A stretch of 64,000 nt of DNA, from contig NZ_CP035503.1 in assembly GCF_006970865.1 (NCBI RefSeq), positions 4,291,001 to 4,355,000 on the forward strand, given 5' to 3'. The DNA comes from Rhodoferax sediminis. GTDB taxonomy: Bacteria > Pseudomonadota > Gammaproteobacteria > Burkholderiales > Burkholderiaceae_C. The position numbers were made by a program, and so were the translations under genes. Positions 28,120-37,449 of this stretch are shown piece by piece (position 1 is the stretch's first letter; the number at the start of each line of letters is the position of its first letter). The notes below the pieces were generated by a model. The model ran no database searches and was not told the origin of the DNA. It was given only the letters and a program-made list of their open reading frames with translations.

Positions 28120-29406
28120 CTATCCGTCAAGCGCGACCGCCGGCAGTACGGTGCCGGCGCACTCCCCGAGCCCGATGCGCACGGCGCCGTCGCGCTCGCA
28201 ATAGCCGCGCAGCGTGAGCGTGTCGCCGTCTTCCAGGAAGGTGTGGCTCTCGCCATTGGGCAGCGTGATACGGTTCTTTCCGCCCAGGGTCAGTTCGAGC
28301 AGCGAGCCGGCCTCGTCAGGCTTGCGTCCCGAGAGCGTGCCCGAGCCGAGCAGGTCGCCCGGCTGCAGGTTGCAGCCGCCCACGGTGTGGTGTGCGATCA
28401 GCTGCGCCGGCGTCCAGTAGGCCGCTTCGCGGGCGTTGCCTTTGGTCAGGCGCACCGCTGGCGCGCCGGCCTCGCGCATCTTTCGGGTCTGCAGCCAGAC
28501 CTCCAGCGTGATGTCGAGCGCGCCGTGCTCGCGGTTGGCGGGCGAGTCGAGATACGACAGCGGCGGCGGATCTCCCGCGGGCCGTTCGAACGGGGCGCGA
28601 AACGGTGCCAGCGCCTCCATGGTCACGATCCAGGGCGAGATCATCGAGGCGAAGTTCTTCGACAGGAACGGCCCGAGCGGCACATATTCCCAGGCCTGAA
28701 TGTCGCGCGCCGACCAGTCGTTGAACAGTCCGACGCCGAACAGGTGCTGCTCAGCCTCCTGGATCGGAATCGGCTCGCCGAGCGCGTTGCCGCGGCCGAT
28801 GAAGAATCCCAGTTCCAGTTCGTAGTCCAGCCGCTGGCTGGGGCCAAAGCTGGGTACCGCGGCATCGGGCGCCTTGGTCTGGCCGCGCGGGCGCTTGACG
28901 CGCTGGCCGCTCACGCCGATCGACGAGGCGCGGCCGTGGTAGCCGATCGGCACCCACTTGTAGTTGGGCATCAAAGGGCTGTCGGGGCGAAACAGCTTGC
29001 CGACCGTGGTGGCGTGGTGGATGCCGGTGTAGAAGTCGGTGTAGTCGCCGATGCGGCATGGCACGGCCATCTCGAGCGCGGATTGCGCGTGCAGGGCGCC
29101 CTGCCAGGCGCCCTGCTGGCTGCTGCCCTCGGCCAGGCCGGCGGAGATCGCGGCGCGCAGCGCCTGTCGATCCGCCGGGCTGGCGGCCATCAGTGCGTTC
29201 ATGTCGTCGGTGTGGATCAGGCCGGTTGCGCGCAGATCCAGCACCTGGTCGCCGATCGCGACGCCGATGCGCAGGGCATCAACGCCGCCCGCCGTGCGAA
29301 AGCGCCCGAACGGCAGGTTCTGGATGGGGAAGTCGCAACCGGCGGCGTTGGCCGAGACCACCCAGCTGCGCAGTTTCGGGTCATGGGTTTCGTTGAGGGT
29401 GTTCAT
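28120..29406 (-). CDS. fahA: Fumarylacetoacetase
   Basis: A 428-residue metal-dependent hydrolase cleaving fumarylacetoacetate to fumarate and acetoacetate, the last step of tyrosine/homogentisate catabolism. Seen: [12 protein letters not shown] with acidic metal ligands, [11 protein letters not shown], and [13 protein letters not shown]. Its start overlaps the hmgA stop by four bases (ATGA), so the two are translationally coupled. Acetoacetate formed here could feed the acetoacetyl-CoA synthetase encoded at 52734, though not in the same operon. Confidence 0.95.
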   Translation of the reverse strand: MNTLNETHDPKLRSWVVSANAAGCDFPIQNLPFGRFRTAGGVDALRIGVAIGDQVLDLRATGLIHTDDMNALMAASPADRQALRAAISAGLAEGSSQQGAWQGALHAQSALEMAVPCRIGDYTDFYTGIHHATTVGKLFRPDSPLMPNYKWVPIGYHGRASSIGVSGQRVKRPRGQTKAPDAAVPSFGPSQRLDYELELGFFIGRGNALGEPIPIQEAEQHLFGVGLFNDWSARDIQAWEYVPLGPFLSKNFASMISPWIVTMEALAPFRAPFERPAGDPPPLSYLDSPANREHGALDITLEVWLQTRKMREAGAPAVRLTKGNAREAAYWTPAQLIAHHTVGGCNLQPGDLLGSGTLSGRKPDEAGSLLELTLGGKNRITLPNGESHTFLEDGDTLTLRGYCERDGAVRIGLGECAGTVLPAVALDG

Positions 29407-30749
29407 GGTTTGAACCTGTCTTTGAGGCCGGCCCAGCAGTCGGCGTAGTCGGTGTCGAGCGCCGGGCTTTGCAGCGCCCAGTTGGTCGGGATGAAACGGT
29501 AGCGGCTCTCGAACATGAAGGCCAGCGTGTGGTCGAGCTTCTGCGGCTTCAGGTCGGCATGGCTGGCCTTGTTGAAGGCTTCCTCGTCCGGCCCGTGCGG
29601 CACCATGCTGTTATGCAGGCTCGCGCCGCCGGGCTTGAAGCCGCCGGGCTTGGCGTCGTATTCGCCATAGATCAGGCCCATGAACTCGCTCATGAGGTTG
29701 CGGTGGTACCAGGGTGGGCGGAAGGTGTCTTCCATCACCAGCCAGCGCGGCGGGAAGATCACGAAGTCGCAGTTGGCGGTGCCATGCGTGTCGCTGGGCG
29801 AGGTGAGCACGGTGAAGATGGACGGATCGGGGTGGTCGAAGCTGATCGAGCCGATGGTCATGAAATTGGCGGTGTCGTACTTCAGCGGGGTGAGGTTGCC
29901 GTGCCACGCGATGACGTTGAAGGGCGAATGCTGCATCGGCGCGCACCAGAAGCGGCCGCCGAATTTCTTCACGAGTTCGTACGCGCCGGAGCTGTCTTCG
30001 TAGGCGGCCACGGGCGCCTGGAAGTCGCGCGCATTGGCCAGCCCGTTGGAGCCAATGGGGCCGAGCTCGGGCAGGCGGAACTGCGCGCCGTAGTTCTCGC
30101 AGACGTAGCCGCGCGAAAGACCGTCGGGCAATGCCACCTTGAACACCACGCCGCGCGGCACCAGCGCGATCTCGCCGGGCTTGACCTCGAGCACGCCCAT
30201 CTCCGTGGTGAGAACCAGGCGGCCCTGCTGCGGCACGATGAGCAGCTCGCCGTCGGCATCGACGAAGGCGCGCCGCTGCATTGAACGATTGGCGCGATAG
30301 ACCAGCGAGCCGATGCCGACTTGTGCCTCGGCATCGCCATTGGCCGCGAGCGTGCACATGCCGTCGACGAAGTCCGCCCCATCCGTTTCAGCGTTGTCGA
30401 GCGGGAACGGGTGCCAGCGCATCGGCTCGGGCGGCAGGGCAACGGTGCGGTCGGCGCCAGTGCTCCAGCCGGTCTGCGCATAGGGCTGGTAGCGGCCCGA
30501 GACGACCGAGGGCTGGCGCCGGTACAGCCAGGAGCGCCGGTTCTCGTGGCGCGGCGCGGTAAAGGCGGTGCCGGACACCAGCTCGGGGTACAGGTCCAGC
30601 GGCGCGCGCTGCGGGCTGTTGCACCCCTGCGGCAGCGCGCCGGCCACCGCCTCGCTCGCATGCTCGTTGCCGAAGCCGGCCTGGTAACGCAGATCGGACC
30701 CGGCGGGCAAGGCGCCCACCGATTGCGATTTTTCCTTAAGCACAGTCAT
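29403..30749 (-). CDS. hmgA: Homogentisate 1,2-dioxygenase
   Basis: A 448-residue non-haem iron dioxygenase opening homogentisate to maleylacetoacetate. Iron ligands are visible in order: PPWYHRN (His), MSEFMG (Glu) and VPHGPDEE (His). The N-terminus has [13 protein letters not shown]. The ATG at 30749 was chosen because GGAGG is four bases upstream; a TTG at 30761 overlaps that SD and is rejected. Downstream overlap with fahA, and an MFS gene 22 bases upstream, indicate one operon running from 32742 to 28120. Confidence 0.96.
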   Translation of the reverse strand: MTVLKEKSQSVGALPAGSDLRYQAGFGNEHASEAVAGALPQGCNSPQRAPLDLYPELVSGTAFTAPRHENRRSWLYRRQPSVVSGRYQPYAQTGWSTGADRTVALPPEPMRWHPFPLDNAETDGADFVDGMCTLAANGDAEAQVGIGSLVYRANRSMQRRAFVDADGELLIVPQQGRLVLTTEMGVLEVKPGEIALVPRGVVFKVALPDGLSRGYVCENYGAQFRLPELGPIGSNGLANARDFQAPVAAYEDSSGAYELVKKFGGRFWCAPMQHSPFNVIAWHGNLTPLKYDTANFMTIGSISFDHPDPSIFTVLTSPSDTHGTANCDFVIFPPRWLVMEDTFRPPWYHRNLMSEFMGLIYGEYDAKPGGFKPGGASLHNSMVPHGPDEEAFNKASHADLKPQKLDHTLAFMFESRYRFIPTNWALQSPALDTDYADCWAGLKDRFKP

Positions 30750-30771
30750 TTTCACCTCCAAAAAGCAGGCC

Positions 30772-32124
30772 TCAGTGTCCCACCGCGGCCGCCGCCATGT
30801 TGGGGCTGGTGCCCGTTTCGCGGCTCATCAGCCACAACATCAGGGCTGAGATCAGCGCAGGCACGGCGACCGCGTAAAAGATACCGGCATTCGACCACTG
30901 GTACTGGATCAATATCCCGCCAAGAACCGGGCCGACGATCGAGCCGAAGCGGCCGATGCCCAGGCTCCAGCCAACGCCGGTGGAGCGCTCCGCCGTCGGG
31001 TAATAGGTGGCGGCGAGCGCATTTACTGCGGGCTGGCCGCCGATGATGCAAAAGCCGGTGATCGTCACCACCACGAACAGCACCGCCAGCGAGAGGCCCG
31101 GCTGACCGATCAGTGCAATCGTGACCGCGGCGACCAGGAAGCACGGCACCAGCACGCGGTAGAAGCCGACGCGATCGATGGCTGGTCCCATTAACACCGT
31201 CCCCAGCACGCCACCGGCCTGCAGCGCGGTGCCCACCAGCACGGCATTGGTGGTGGTCAGTCCGGAACTGGCGGCGATCGTCGGCAACCAGTTCGACAGA
31301 AAGTAGAGATTCAGCAGATTCATGAAGTTGACGACCCACAGCAACAGGGTAGCCTTGGCCCGGCCGTGCCGGAACAACTCCCCGACGGGTGTGCCCTTGC
31401 CCTTGGGCTCGGGCACCACGTATTCGGTGTCGCGGTCGATGCGCACGCTCGGGTCGATCTTCTTCAGGCACGCCCCGACGCGATCCAGATGCTTGCCACG
31501 CAACACGAGGAACTGCAGCGATTCGGGCATGCGTATATACATCAGCACCGCCATGATGAGCGGGAAGATCCCGCCGACCCAGAACACGGAGCGCCAGCCA
31601 AACGCCGAGATCAGGGCGGCGGAGACCAGCCCGCCGAGCACGGCGCCGAGCGTAAAGCCGCACGAAACGAGCATCATCAGCGTGACGCGCCTGTGCTTGG
31701 GGCTGTATTCACCGGCCAGCGCCATCGCGTTGGGCATGATGGCGCCCAGACCCAGGCCGGCAATGAAGCGCAGGATCTCGAGCTCCCTGATGCTGGTGGC
31801 GTGCGCCGTCCAGATCATGAACACCGCAAAGAACACGGAGGCCCAGATCAGCACCGGGCGGCGCCCGATCCTGTCGGCCAGCACGCTCAAGGCCAGCGAC
31901 CCCACCAGCATGCCCAGCAGGCCGGCGCCGAACACCGGCCCGAGCATGGCCTTGTTGACGCCCCACTCCTTGATGATCACCGGCGCCACGTAGCCCATGG
32001 ACTGCACGTCGAAGCCGTCCATCACCACCGTCAGGCCGACCAGGATGAGAATCCATTTCTGGAAGCCGCCGACCTTGTTCGCATCGATCACCGCGGGGAT
32101 GTCGATGGTCCTGCTTATGCTCAT
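30772..32124 (-). CDS. MFS aromatic acid:H+ symporter (AAHS family)
   Basis: A 450-residue, 12-helix importer. AAHS marks include [12 protein letters not shown] in helix 1 (the D-G-F-D acidic pair) and [11 protein letters not shown] in the first loop. AAHS members take up protocatechuate, hydroxybenzoates and related aromatic acids. Its place in the hmgA operon points to homogentisate or a phenylacetate/phenylpyruvate precursor. The ATG at 32124 is preceded by AGGAGATC. Confidence 0.9.
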   Translation of the reverse strand: MSISRTIDIPAVIDANKVGGFQKWILILVGLTVVMDGFDVQSMGYVAPVIIKEWGVNKAMLGPVFGAGLLGMLVGSLALSVLADRIGRRPVLIWASVFFAVFMIWTAHATSIRELEILRFIAGLGLGAIMPNAMALAGEYSPKHRRVTLMMLVSCGFTLGAVLGGLVSAALISAFGWRSVFWVGGIFPLIMAVLMYIRMPESLQFLVLRGKHLDRVGACLKKIDPSVRIDRDTEYVVPEPKGKGTPVGELFRHGRAKATLLLWVVNFMNLLNLYFLSNWLPTIAASSGLTTTNAVLVGTALQAGGVLGTVLMGPAIDRVGFYRVLVPCFLVAAVTIALIGQPGLSLAVLFVVVTITGFCIIGGQPAVNALAATYYPTAERSTGVGWSLGIGRFGSIVGPVLGGILIQYQWSNAGIFYAVAVPALISALMLWLMSRETGTSPNMAAAAVGH

Positions 32125-32184
32125 GAGAGATCTCCTGTGTGCCACAAGAAAGGGCGCTTGCACGCGTAGCTCCGGTGGCCCGTG

Positions 32185-32742
32185 CTACGCGGCAACGGCT
32201 TCACCCGCAAGGTCGTAGCTTCCATCGTGCATCCAGGCGGCATGTTTGGGCGCCTTCTTGGTTTTCGACCATTCCTCGAGCATCTCCCACTTCACCGCGT
32301 CGAGCTTGCGCTGCATCTCGGGCGTGGCGGTGTCGGCCACGAGTTCGAGCCGGTGGCCGTTCGGGTCGAAGAAATAGATCGACTTGAAGATGGTGTGGTC
32401 CGTCACACCGAGCACCTTGATGCCGTTGGCCTCGAGCTGGGCCTTGGCCTCAAGCAGGTGCGCCTCGCTCTCGACTTTGAACGAGATATGCTGCACCCAA
32501 GCCGGCGTGTTGGGATCGCGGCCCATAGGCGGCGAGTTGGGGATTTCGAAGAATGCCAGCACGTTGCCGCCACCGGCGTCCAGAAACGGGTGCATGTACG
32601 GATCGGCCGCCTTGGTCGACGGTACCTGATCCTCGGCGATCGCGAGGATAAGCTTCATGTTCAAATTTTTAGCGTACCACTCGACGGTTTCCTTGGCGTC
32701 GTTGCAGCGGTAGGCGACGTGATGAATTCTCATGATCTGCAT
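32185..32742 (-). CDS. VOC-family (glyoxalase/extradiol-type) protein in the homogentisate operon
   Basis: A 185-residue vicinal-oxygen-chelate protein. Candidate metal ligands are the His of IHHVAYR, the His of QHISFKV and the Glu of RLELVAD. It is too short for 4-hydroxyphenylpyruvate dioxygenase. As first gene of the hmgA operon it may process a homogentisate-pathway intermediate or detoxify a by-product. The ATG at 32742 follows GGAGAAAA; an ATG at 32733 is also possible. It diverges from the LysR gene at 32887. Confidence 0.82.
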   Translation of the reverse strand: MQIMRIHHVAYRCNDAKETVEWYAKNLNMKLILAIAEDQVPSTKAADPYMHPFLDAGGGNVLAFFEIPNSPPMGRDPNTPAWVQHISFKVESEAHLLEAKAQLEANGIKVLGVTDHTIFKSIYFFDPNGHRLELVADTATPEMQRKLDAVKWEMLEEWSKTKKAPKHAAWMHDGSYDLAGEAVAA

Positions 32743-32848
32743 GGCTTTTCTCCGGTTGACAGGGTTGATGGAAGTGTCCAGCGCCCCGGCCGTTCGCAGT
32801 GTGGCGGGCAATGGATGAACTTGATTAAAGCGTCGCCGCATTCATAAT

Positions 32849-32863
32849 ACAAACGGGATTTGT
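32849..32863. promoter_or_regulatory. Candidate LysR operator of the homogentisate cluster
   Basis: ACAAA-CGGGA-TTTGT is a perfect 5-bp inverted repeat in the 144-base gap between the VOC gene and the divergent LysR gene, and lies 24 bases upstream of the LysR start. The position suits autoregulation; binding is not proven. Confidence 0.45.
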
Positions 32864-32886
32864 TGATGCATTTATGAGGCTTTCCA

Positions 32887-33822
32887 ATGAATGTGACGCT
32901 TCGACAATTGCGCGCCTTCGCGGCCGTCGCCCGCAGTGGCAGCTTCACGCTGGCAGCCGAGAGCCTCTTCGTCACGCAATCGGCGCTGAGCGGACTCATC
33001 AAGGAGCTGGAGCAGGCGCTCGGGCTGCGCGTGATCGACCGCAGTACGCGCAAGGCCCGGTTATCAGAAGTCGGGCGCGACCTTTATCCGCTGGTGGACA
33101 AAATCATTCACGATCTCGATGGTGTGCTTGACGATGTCACCAATCTCAAGTCACTCAAAGCGGGACTGGTACGCATTGCGGCCCCGCAGCTAATGGCCTC
33201 CACCCTGATTCCGGAGGCAATGGCGGCCTACACCGCACAACATCCGAACATCCGCATCAAACTGGTGGACTGCGCGGTGGAAACCGTCATGTCACGGGTT
33301 TTTTCAGGCGAGGTCGATTTTGGCATCGGGCCCGAACGCGACCCGAACTCCGACATCACGGCAACACCCCTGTTTGAAGCGCCGTTCATGGCGGTATTTC
33401 CGCCCGGGCATCCGCTGGACCGGCTGCCCGAGATTTGCTGGGGCGATCTGATGCGTTTCCCTGTTATTTCCCTGCAGGGCCAGTTCACCGACCGGCTTGC
33501 CATCGATCTGAGCGCCGCAGTGTACGGACCAAAGCTGATGCCCGCCAACGAGGTGGCCTTCATGTCGACAGCGCTGAGCATGGTGAACGCCGGGCTCGGT
33601 GTCACCGTGTGCATCCCCTACGCCGCTTCTCTGGTGCGCCTGTACAAGCTGGAGATGCGTGCCTTGGGCGATCCGGTGGTCAGTCGTTGCTTCTTCATCT
33701 TCAGCCGTAAAGAGCAATCGCTATCGCCGGCCGCCACAAGCTTCATGGACTTTTTGTTCCAGTATGTCGCCGCGCATGAAGACATTGCCCGGTGGACTGT
33801 CGCTGGCAAGCCGAGTCCATAA
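32887..33822 (+). CDS. LysR-family transcriptional regulator of the homogentisate operon (inferred)
   Basis: A 311-residue LysR protein. The HTH (about residues 3-62; FTLAAESLFVTQSALSGLIKELE) is followed by an effector domain with the typical first linker (VDKIIHDLDGVL). Divergent orientation and the inverted repeat between the two units support control of the homogentisate operon. The effector (homogentisate or a related aromatic) is inferred. Confidence 0.87.
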   Translation: MNVTLRQLRAFAAVARSGSFTLAAESLFVTQSALSGLIKELEQALGLRVIDRSTRKARLSEVGRDLYPLVDKIIHDLDGVLDDVTNLKSLKAGLVRIAAPQLMASTLIPEAMAAYTAQHPNIRIKLVDCAVETVMSRVFSGEVDFGIGPERDPNSDITATPLFEAPFMAVFPPGHPLDRLPEICWGDLMRFPVISLQGQFTDRLAIDLSAAVYGPKLMPANEVAFMSTALSMVNAGLGVTVCIPYAASLVRLYKLEMRALGDPVVSRCFFIFSRKEQSLSPAATSFMDFLFQYVAAHEDIARWTVAGKPSP

Positions 33823-33888
33823 TCTGCGCTCCACCCCACGCCGACACACCGGCGCCGGCTTAGCGATACCACACCCCCGGAGCACGCC

Positions 33889-34515
33889 ATGATCGTCGTC
33901 CACCACCTCAACGATTCGCGCTCGCAGCGCGTACTGTGGCTGCTCGAAGAGCTCGGCCTGCCCTATGAGATCAAGCGCTACCAGCGCAACGCCCAGACCC
34001 GGCTGGCGCCGCCCGAACTCACGGCCGTGCATCCGCTGGGCAAGTCGCCGGTGATCACCGACGACGGACAAACCATCATCGAATCCGGCGCGATCGTCGA
34101 CTACCTGATCCGGCGCCACGGCGGCGGGCGCCTGCAACCGGCGCCGCATACGCATGAGTACGACGCCTACCAGCAGTGGCTGCATTACGCCGAAGGCTCG
34201 GCCATGCTGCCGCTGATGCTGAAGCTGTACGTCTCGCGGCTCGGTGACGCCGGTGCGCCCTTGTTCCCGCGCATCGAGAGCGAAATCGCCAACCACCTGG
34301 GCTATGTCAATCAATCCTTGCAGGGCCGCGACTGGCTGGTGGGCAACAACCTGACCGGCGCCGACATCCAGATGAGCTTTGTCGGAGAAGTGGCGGGCAG
34401 TCGCGGCAACCGCGAGAACTTTTCGCATATCCAGGCGTGGGTCGAGCGTTTCCAGGCCCGGCCCGCCTACCGCCGCGCCATCGAGCGCGGCGGGCCCTAC
34501 GCGCACGCGCGCTGA
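33889..34515 (+). CDS. Glutathione S-transferase
   Basis: A 208-residue GST with an N-terminal thioredoxin-like domain (residues 1-80; SRSQRVLWLLEEL, GKSPVI, ESGAIVDYL) and a C-terminal helical domain carrying NNLTGADIQM. The catalytic residue is probably Ser or Tyr in the first helix region. Family features typical of maleylacetoacetate isomerase (the SSCS/SSAS-x-R start) are not seen, so it is probably not the missing isomerase of the homogentisate pathway, although its location beside that cluster leaves it open. Confidence 0.85.
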   Translation: MIVVHHLNDSRSQRVLWLLEELGLPYEIKRYQRNAQTRLAPPELTAVHPLGKSPVITDDGQTIIESGAIVDYLIRRHGGGRLQPAPHTHEYDAYQQWLHYAEGSAMLPLMLKLYVSRLGDAGAPLFPRIESEIANHLGYVNQSLQGRDWLVGNNLTGADIQMSFVGEVAGSRGNRENFSHIQAWVERFQARPAYRRAIERGGPYAHAR

Positions 34516-34519
34516 ATGC

Positions 34520-36847
34520 TCAGCCAGCCGCCTGCAATGACTGCCATATCTTTACCGCTGTCAGCGGCATCTGCAGGCCCGGCGCCTGGCTCGCGTGACC
34601 GCCGCGCGCCAGCGCATCGGCCACGGCGTTGACCACGCTGGGCACGGCGCCGATGGTGCCGAGTTCGCCCACGCCCTTGACGCCCAGCGCGTTGTTCAGG
34701 CAGGGCGAGGATTCGTCCAGTTCATGCCGGAAGGCGGGTACGTCGTCGGCGCGCGGCGCGCAATAGTCCATCAGGCTGCCGGTCACGAGCTGGCCGGTCT
34801 CGCGGTCGTACACCACATGCTCATGCAGTGCCTGGCCAATGCCTTGCACGGCCCCGCCGTCGAGTTGGCCACGCACGATCATCGGGTTGACGACACGGCC
34901 CACGTCGTTGACGGAGGCATAGGCCACGACGGCGACCGCTCCGGTCTGCGGATCGATTTCGACCTCGCTCACATGGCAGCCATTCGGCCAGGTCGGCCCG
35001 GCCACGCTGCTGGTCGAGTCCATGAAGATGCGCTGCTCGGGTTGCCGCGCGGCCAGCGCAAACAGGTCTAGCTCCAGGTCCGTGCCGGCGACCTTGAAGG
35101 TGCCGTTGGCGTATTGAATGTCTTCGGCGGCGGCTTCCAGCTCCTTGGCCGCCAGCTGTTTGGCTTTCTCGATGGTGCGGTCCGCGCCCACGCGCATGGC
35201 CGAGCCGCCGGTGAACAGCGAGCGCGAGCCGGCACTGCCAAAACCGTTACCACGGTCGGTGTCGCCCAGCACCACCCGCACCTTGTCGATCGGCACGCCG
35301 AACGCATCGACCACCAGCTGCGCCAGCGAGGTGGCGATGCCCTGGCCCATGGCATTCACGGCCGAGTACACCTCGATAATGCCGTCCGCCTGCACCGACA
35401 CGGTCACGCGCTCCTCGAACACATTGCCGCCGGTCCACTCCAGAAAGGTCGAGATCCCCAGGCCGCGCAGCTTGCCGCGCGCCTTCGAAGCGGCCGCGCG
35501 CGCCGCGAAGCCGTTCCAGTCGGCGAGCGCCAAACCCTGGTCCATGACGTGTTCGAACTTGCCGGTGTCGTAGGTCTGGCCCATGGGGTTTTTGTAGGGC
35601 ATCTGCTCGGGCCGGATGAAGTTGCGCCGGCGCAGTTCCACGCGGTCGATGCCGGTCTGGCGCGCGGCCTCGTCCATCAGGCGTTCCATGTTGAAAATGG
35701 CCTCGGGCCGGCCCGCGCCGCGGTAGGCGCCGGTCGGCGCGGTGTTGGTCAGCACCGCCTTGAAATGGAAATCGATGGTCTGGATGTCGTACACACTGGT
35801 CTGCACCCAGGGCCCGATCAGCAGCTGGATGGCGACACCCACGCCCGTGGCATAAGCGCCCACGTTGGCGAACGAGGCAATGCGCAAGGCCAGGATTTTG
35901 CCGTGCTCGTCCAGCGCCAGCTCGGTGTGGCTTTGCACGTCGCGGCCATGGGCGCTGGAGAGGAACTCCTCGCTGCGCTCGGCCGCCCATTTCACGGCAC
36001 ATTTCAGGGTACGGGCGCTGTAGGCTGCCACCACGTCTTCGGGGTAAGCGCCGGTCTTCATGCCAAAACCACCGCCCACGTCGCCCACCACCACGCGCAC
36101 CTGCTCGTGCGGCAGACCGAGCGCGTCACTGACCGTGTCGCGCGCCCCCGAGGGCATCTGGGTGCTCAGGTGGATTGTCAGGCGCCCGCTGGCCTTGTCA
36201 AAGCTTGCCAGTACGGTGCGCGGCTCCAGCGTGAGGGCGGCCACGCGCTGGTTCGTCACGTCCAGCGCCACCACGTGCGCCGCCCGCGCAAAAGCGGCCG
36301 CCGTGGCATTCGCGTCGCCATGGCGCATTTCGGCGGAGATGTTGTCGGGCGCCGCATCGCACAGCACCGGCGCGCCGGGCGCGGTGGCATCCGCCAGGTT
36401 CACCACCATGGGCAGCTCCTCAAAGTCGACGACGATGGCTTCGGCCGCATCGCGCGCCTGCTGGAGGGTTTGTGCTACCACCGCAGCAACCGCCTCGCCG
36501 ACAAAGCGCACGCGCTCGTGTGCCAGCGCGCGCCGCGGCGGCGTGGCGCCGGCCGAGCCGTCGGCGCGTACAAAACCGGCGACCCCCGGAATCGGCTTGA
36601 CGCCCGCGGCCACCAGATCCGCGCCAGTGAGCACCAACAACACGCCCGGCATGCCCTGCGCCGCCGCCACATCGGTAGAGGCAATGCGCGCGTGCGGATA
36701 CGGCGAGCGCACAAAGCAAAGATACGCCTGGTTGGCTGGCATCAGATCGTCGGCATAGCTGCCCTTGCCGGTCAGCAGGCCTTCGTCTTCGAGCCGGCGC
36801 ACGGCTTGCCCGCTGCCAAAGCGCGTGGGATTGGTGTCGTTATTCAC
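34520..36847 (-). CDS. Molybdenum hydroxylase large subunit (xanthine dehydrogenase/CoxL family), orphan
   Basis: A 775-residue molybdopterin-binding subunit. Visible elements: GSYADDLM and PHARI in the N-terminal a/b hammerhead, GDVGGGFGMKTG, GAYRGAGRPEA, GNGFGSAGSRS, and GVKGVGELGTIGA with the active-site Glu. Form I CO dehydrogenase has AYRCSF at the active-site loop; here it is AYRGAG, so it is not a CO dehydrogenase. Such hydroxylases work with FAD and 2Fe-2S subunits, but none is adjacent. The GTG at 36847 follows AAGGACG and starts the family-typical region; an ATG at 36889 is possible. Substrate unknown; N-heterocycles and aldehydes are common. Confidence 0.88.
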   Translation of the reverse strand: MNNDTNPTRFGSGQAVRRLEDEGLLTGKGSYADDLMPANQAYLCFVRSPYPHARIASTDVAAAQGMPGVLLVLTGADLVAAGVKPIPGVAGFVRADGSAGATPPRRALAHERVRFVGEAVAAVVAQTLQQARDAAEAIVVDFEELPMVVNLADATAPGAPVLCDAAPDNISAEMRHGDANATAAAFARAAHVVALDVTNQRVAALTLEPRTVLASFDKASGRLTIHLSTQMPSGARDTVSDALGLPHEQVRVVVGDVGGGFGMKTGAYPEDVVAAYSARTLKCAVKWAAERSEEFLSSAHGRDVQSHTELALDEHGKILALRIASFANVGAYATGVGVAIQLLIGPWVQTSVYDIQTIDFHFKAVLTNTAPTGAYRGAGRPEAIFNMERLMDEAARQTGIDRVELRRRNFIRPEQMPYKNPMGQTYDTGKFEHVMDQGLALADWNGFAARAAASKARGKLRGLGISTFLEWTGGNVFEERVTVSVQADGIIEVYSAVNAMGQGIATSLAQLVVDAFGVPIDKVRVVLGDTDRGNGFGSAGSRSLFTGGSAMRVGADRTIEKAKQLAAKELEAAAEDIQYANGTFKVAGTDLELDLFALAARQPEQRIFMDSTSSVAGPTWPNGCHVSEVEIDPQTGAVAVVAYASVNDVGRVVNPMIVRGQLDGGAVQGIGQALHEHVVYDRETGQLVTGSLMDYCAPRADDVPAFRHELDESSPCLNNALGVKGVGELGTIGAVPSVVNAVADALARGGHASQAPGLQMPLTAVKIWQSLQAAG

Positions 36848-37014
36848 GGTAGACGTCCTTGTGTGTTGTGGTTCGTAGTGGAGCGGCATGGACCTCGCGG
36901 GTGTACACAACCCCGGAAACTGCAAGAAGCCACTATAGACGCTGTCTGCAAAATCCGCCGACGCGCTAAACTGGCCCGATCGCTCATGTCTGTCCCTGCC
37001 GTCTGGAGAAAAAA

Positions 37015-37437
37015 ATGTCCCCGCTGTATCCGTTTCACCTGGCCTTCCCGGTTACTTCGCTGGCTGCGGCCCGTGCCTTTTATGGCGACCTGCTGGGCTG
37101 CCCTGAAGGGCGCTCCTCGGACGACTGGGTTGATTTCGATTTCCATGGCCACCAGATCGTGGCGCATCTGTCGCCTTCCGAGGCCGGCCATCACAACACC
37201 AGCGCGGTGGACGGCGACAACGTGCCGGTACGCCACTTCGGCCTGGTACTGCCGATGACCGAATGGCATGCGTTGGCCGACAAGCTGCGCGCGGCCGGCA
37301 CCCGCTTTGTGATCGAGCCGCACGTGCGCTTCAAGGGCCAGGTGGGCGAGCAAGCCACCATGTTCTTCCTGGACCCGTGCGGCAATGCCATTGAATTCAA
37401 GGCCTTCGCCGATCCGTCCCGGCTGTTTGCCAAATAG
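37015..37437 (+). CDS. VOC-family dioxygenase/glyoxalase-like protein
   Basis: A 140-residue protein with paired beta-alpha-beta-beta-beta units. Candidate ligands: the first His of YPFHLAF, the His of RHFGLVLP and the Glu of GNAIEFKAF. Such short proteins are typical of bacterial glyoxalase/dihydroxybiphenyl dioxygenase-like families. GGAG lies upstream of the ATG at 37015. It stands between divergent and convergent neighbours, so it is probably monocistronic. Function not assignable. Confidence 0.8.
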   Translation: MSPLYPFHLAFPVTSLAAARAFYGDLLGCPEGRSSDDWVDFDFHGHQIVAHLSPSEAGHHNTSAVDGDNVPVRHFGLVLPMTEWHALADKLRAAGTRFVIEPHVRFKGQVGEQATMFFLDPCGNAIEFKAFADPSRLFAK

Positions 37438-37449
37438 GCTGACCGAGCA

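Noticed and set aside
30749..30761. TTG start of hmgA at 30761
   Set aside because: The TTG overlaps the GGAGG Shine-Dalgarno that serves the ATG at 30749.
33889..34515. Maleylacetoacetate isomerase assignment for the GST
   Set aside because: The zeta-class N-terminal active-site pattern is missing; kept as a general GST.
34520..36847. Carbon monoxide dehydrogenase large subunit (CoxL) reading
   Set aside because: The active-site loop is AYRGAG, not AYRCSF, and CoxM and CoxS genes are missing.
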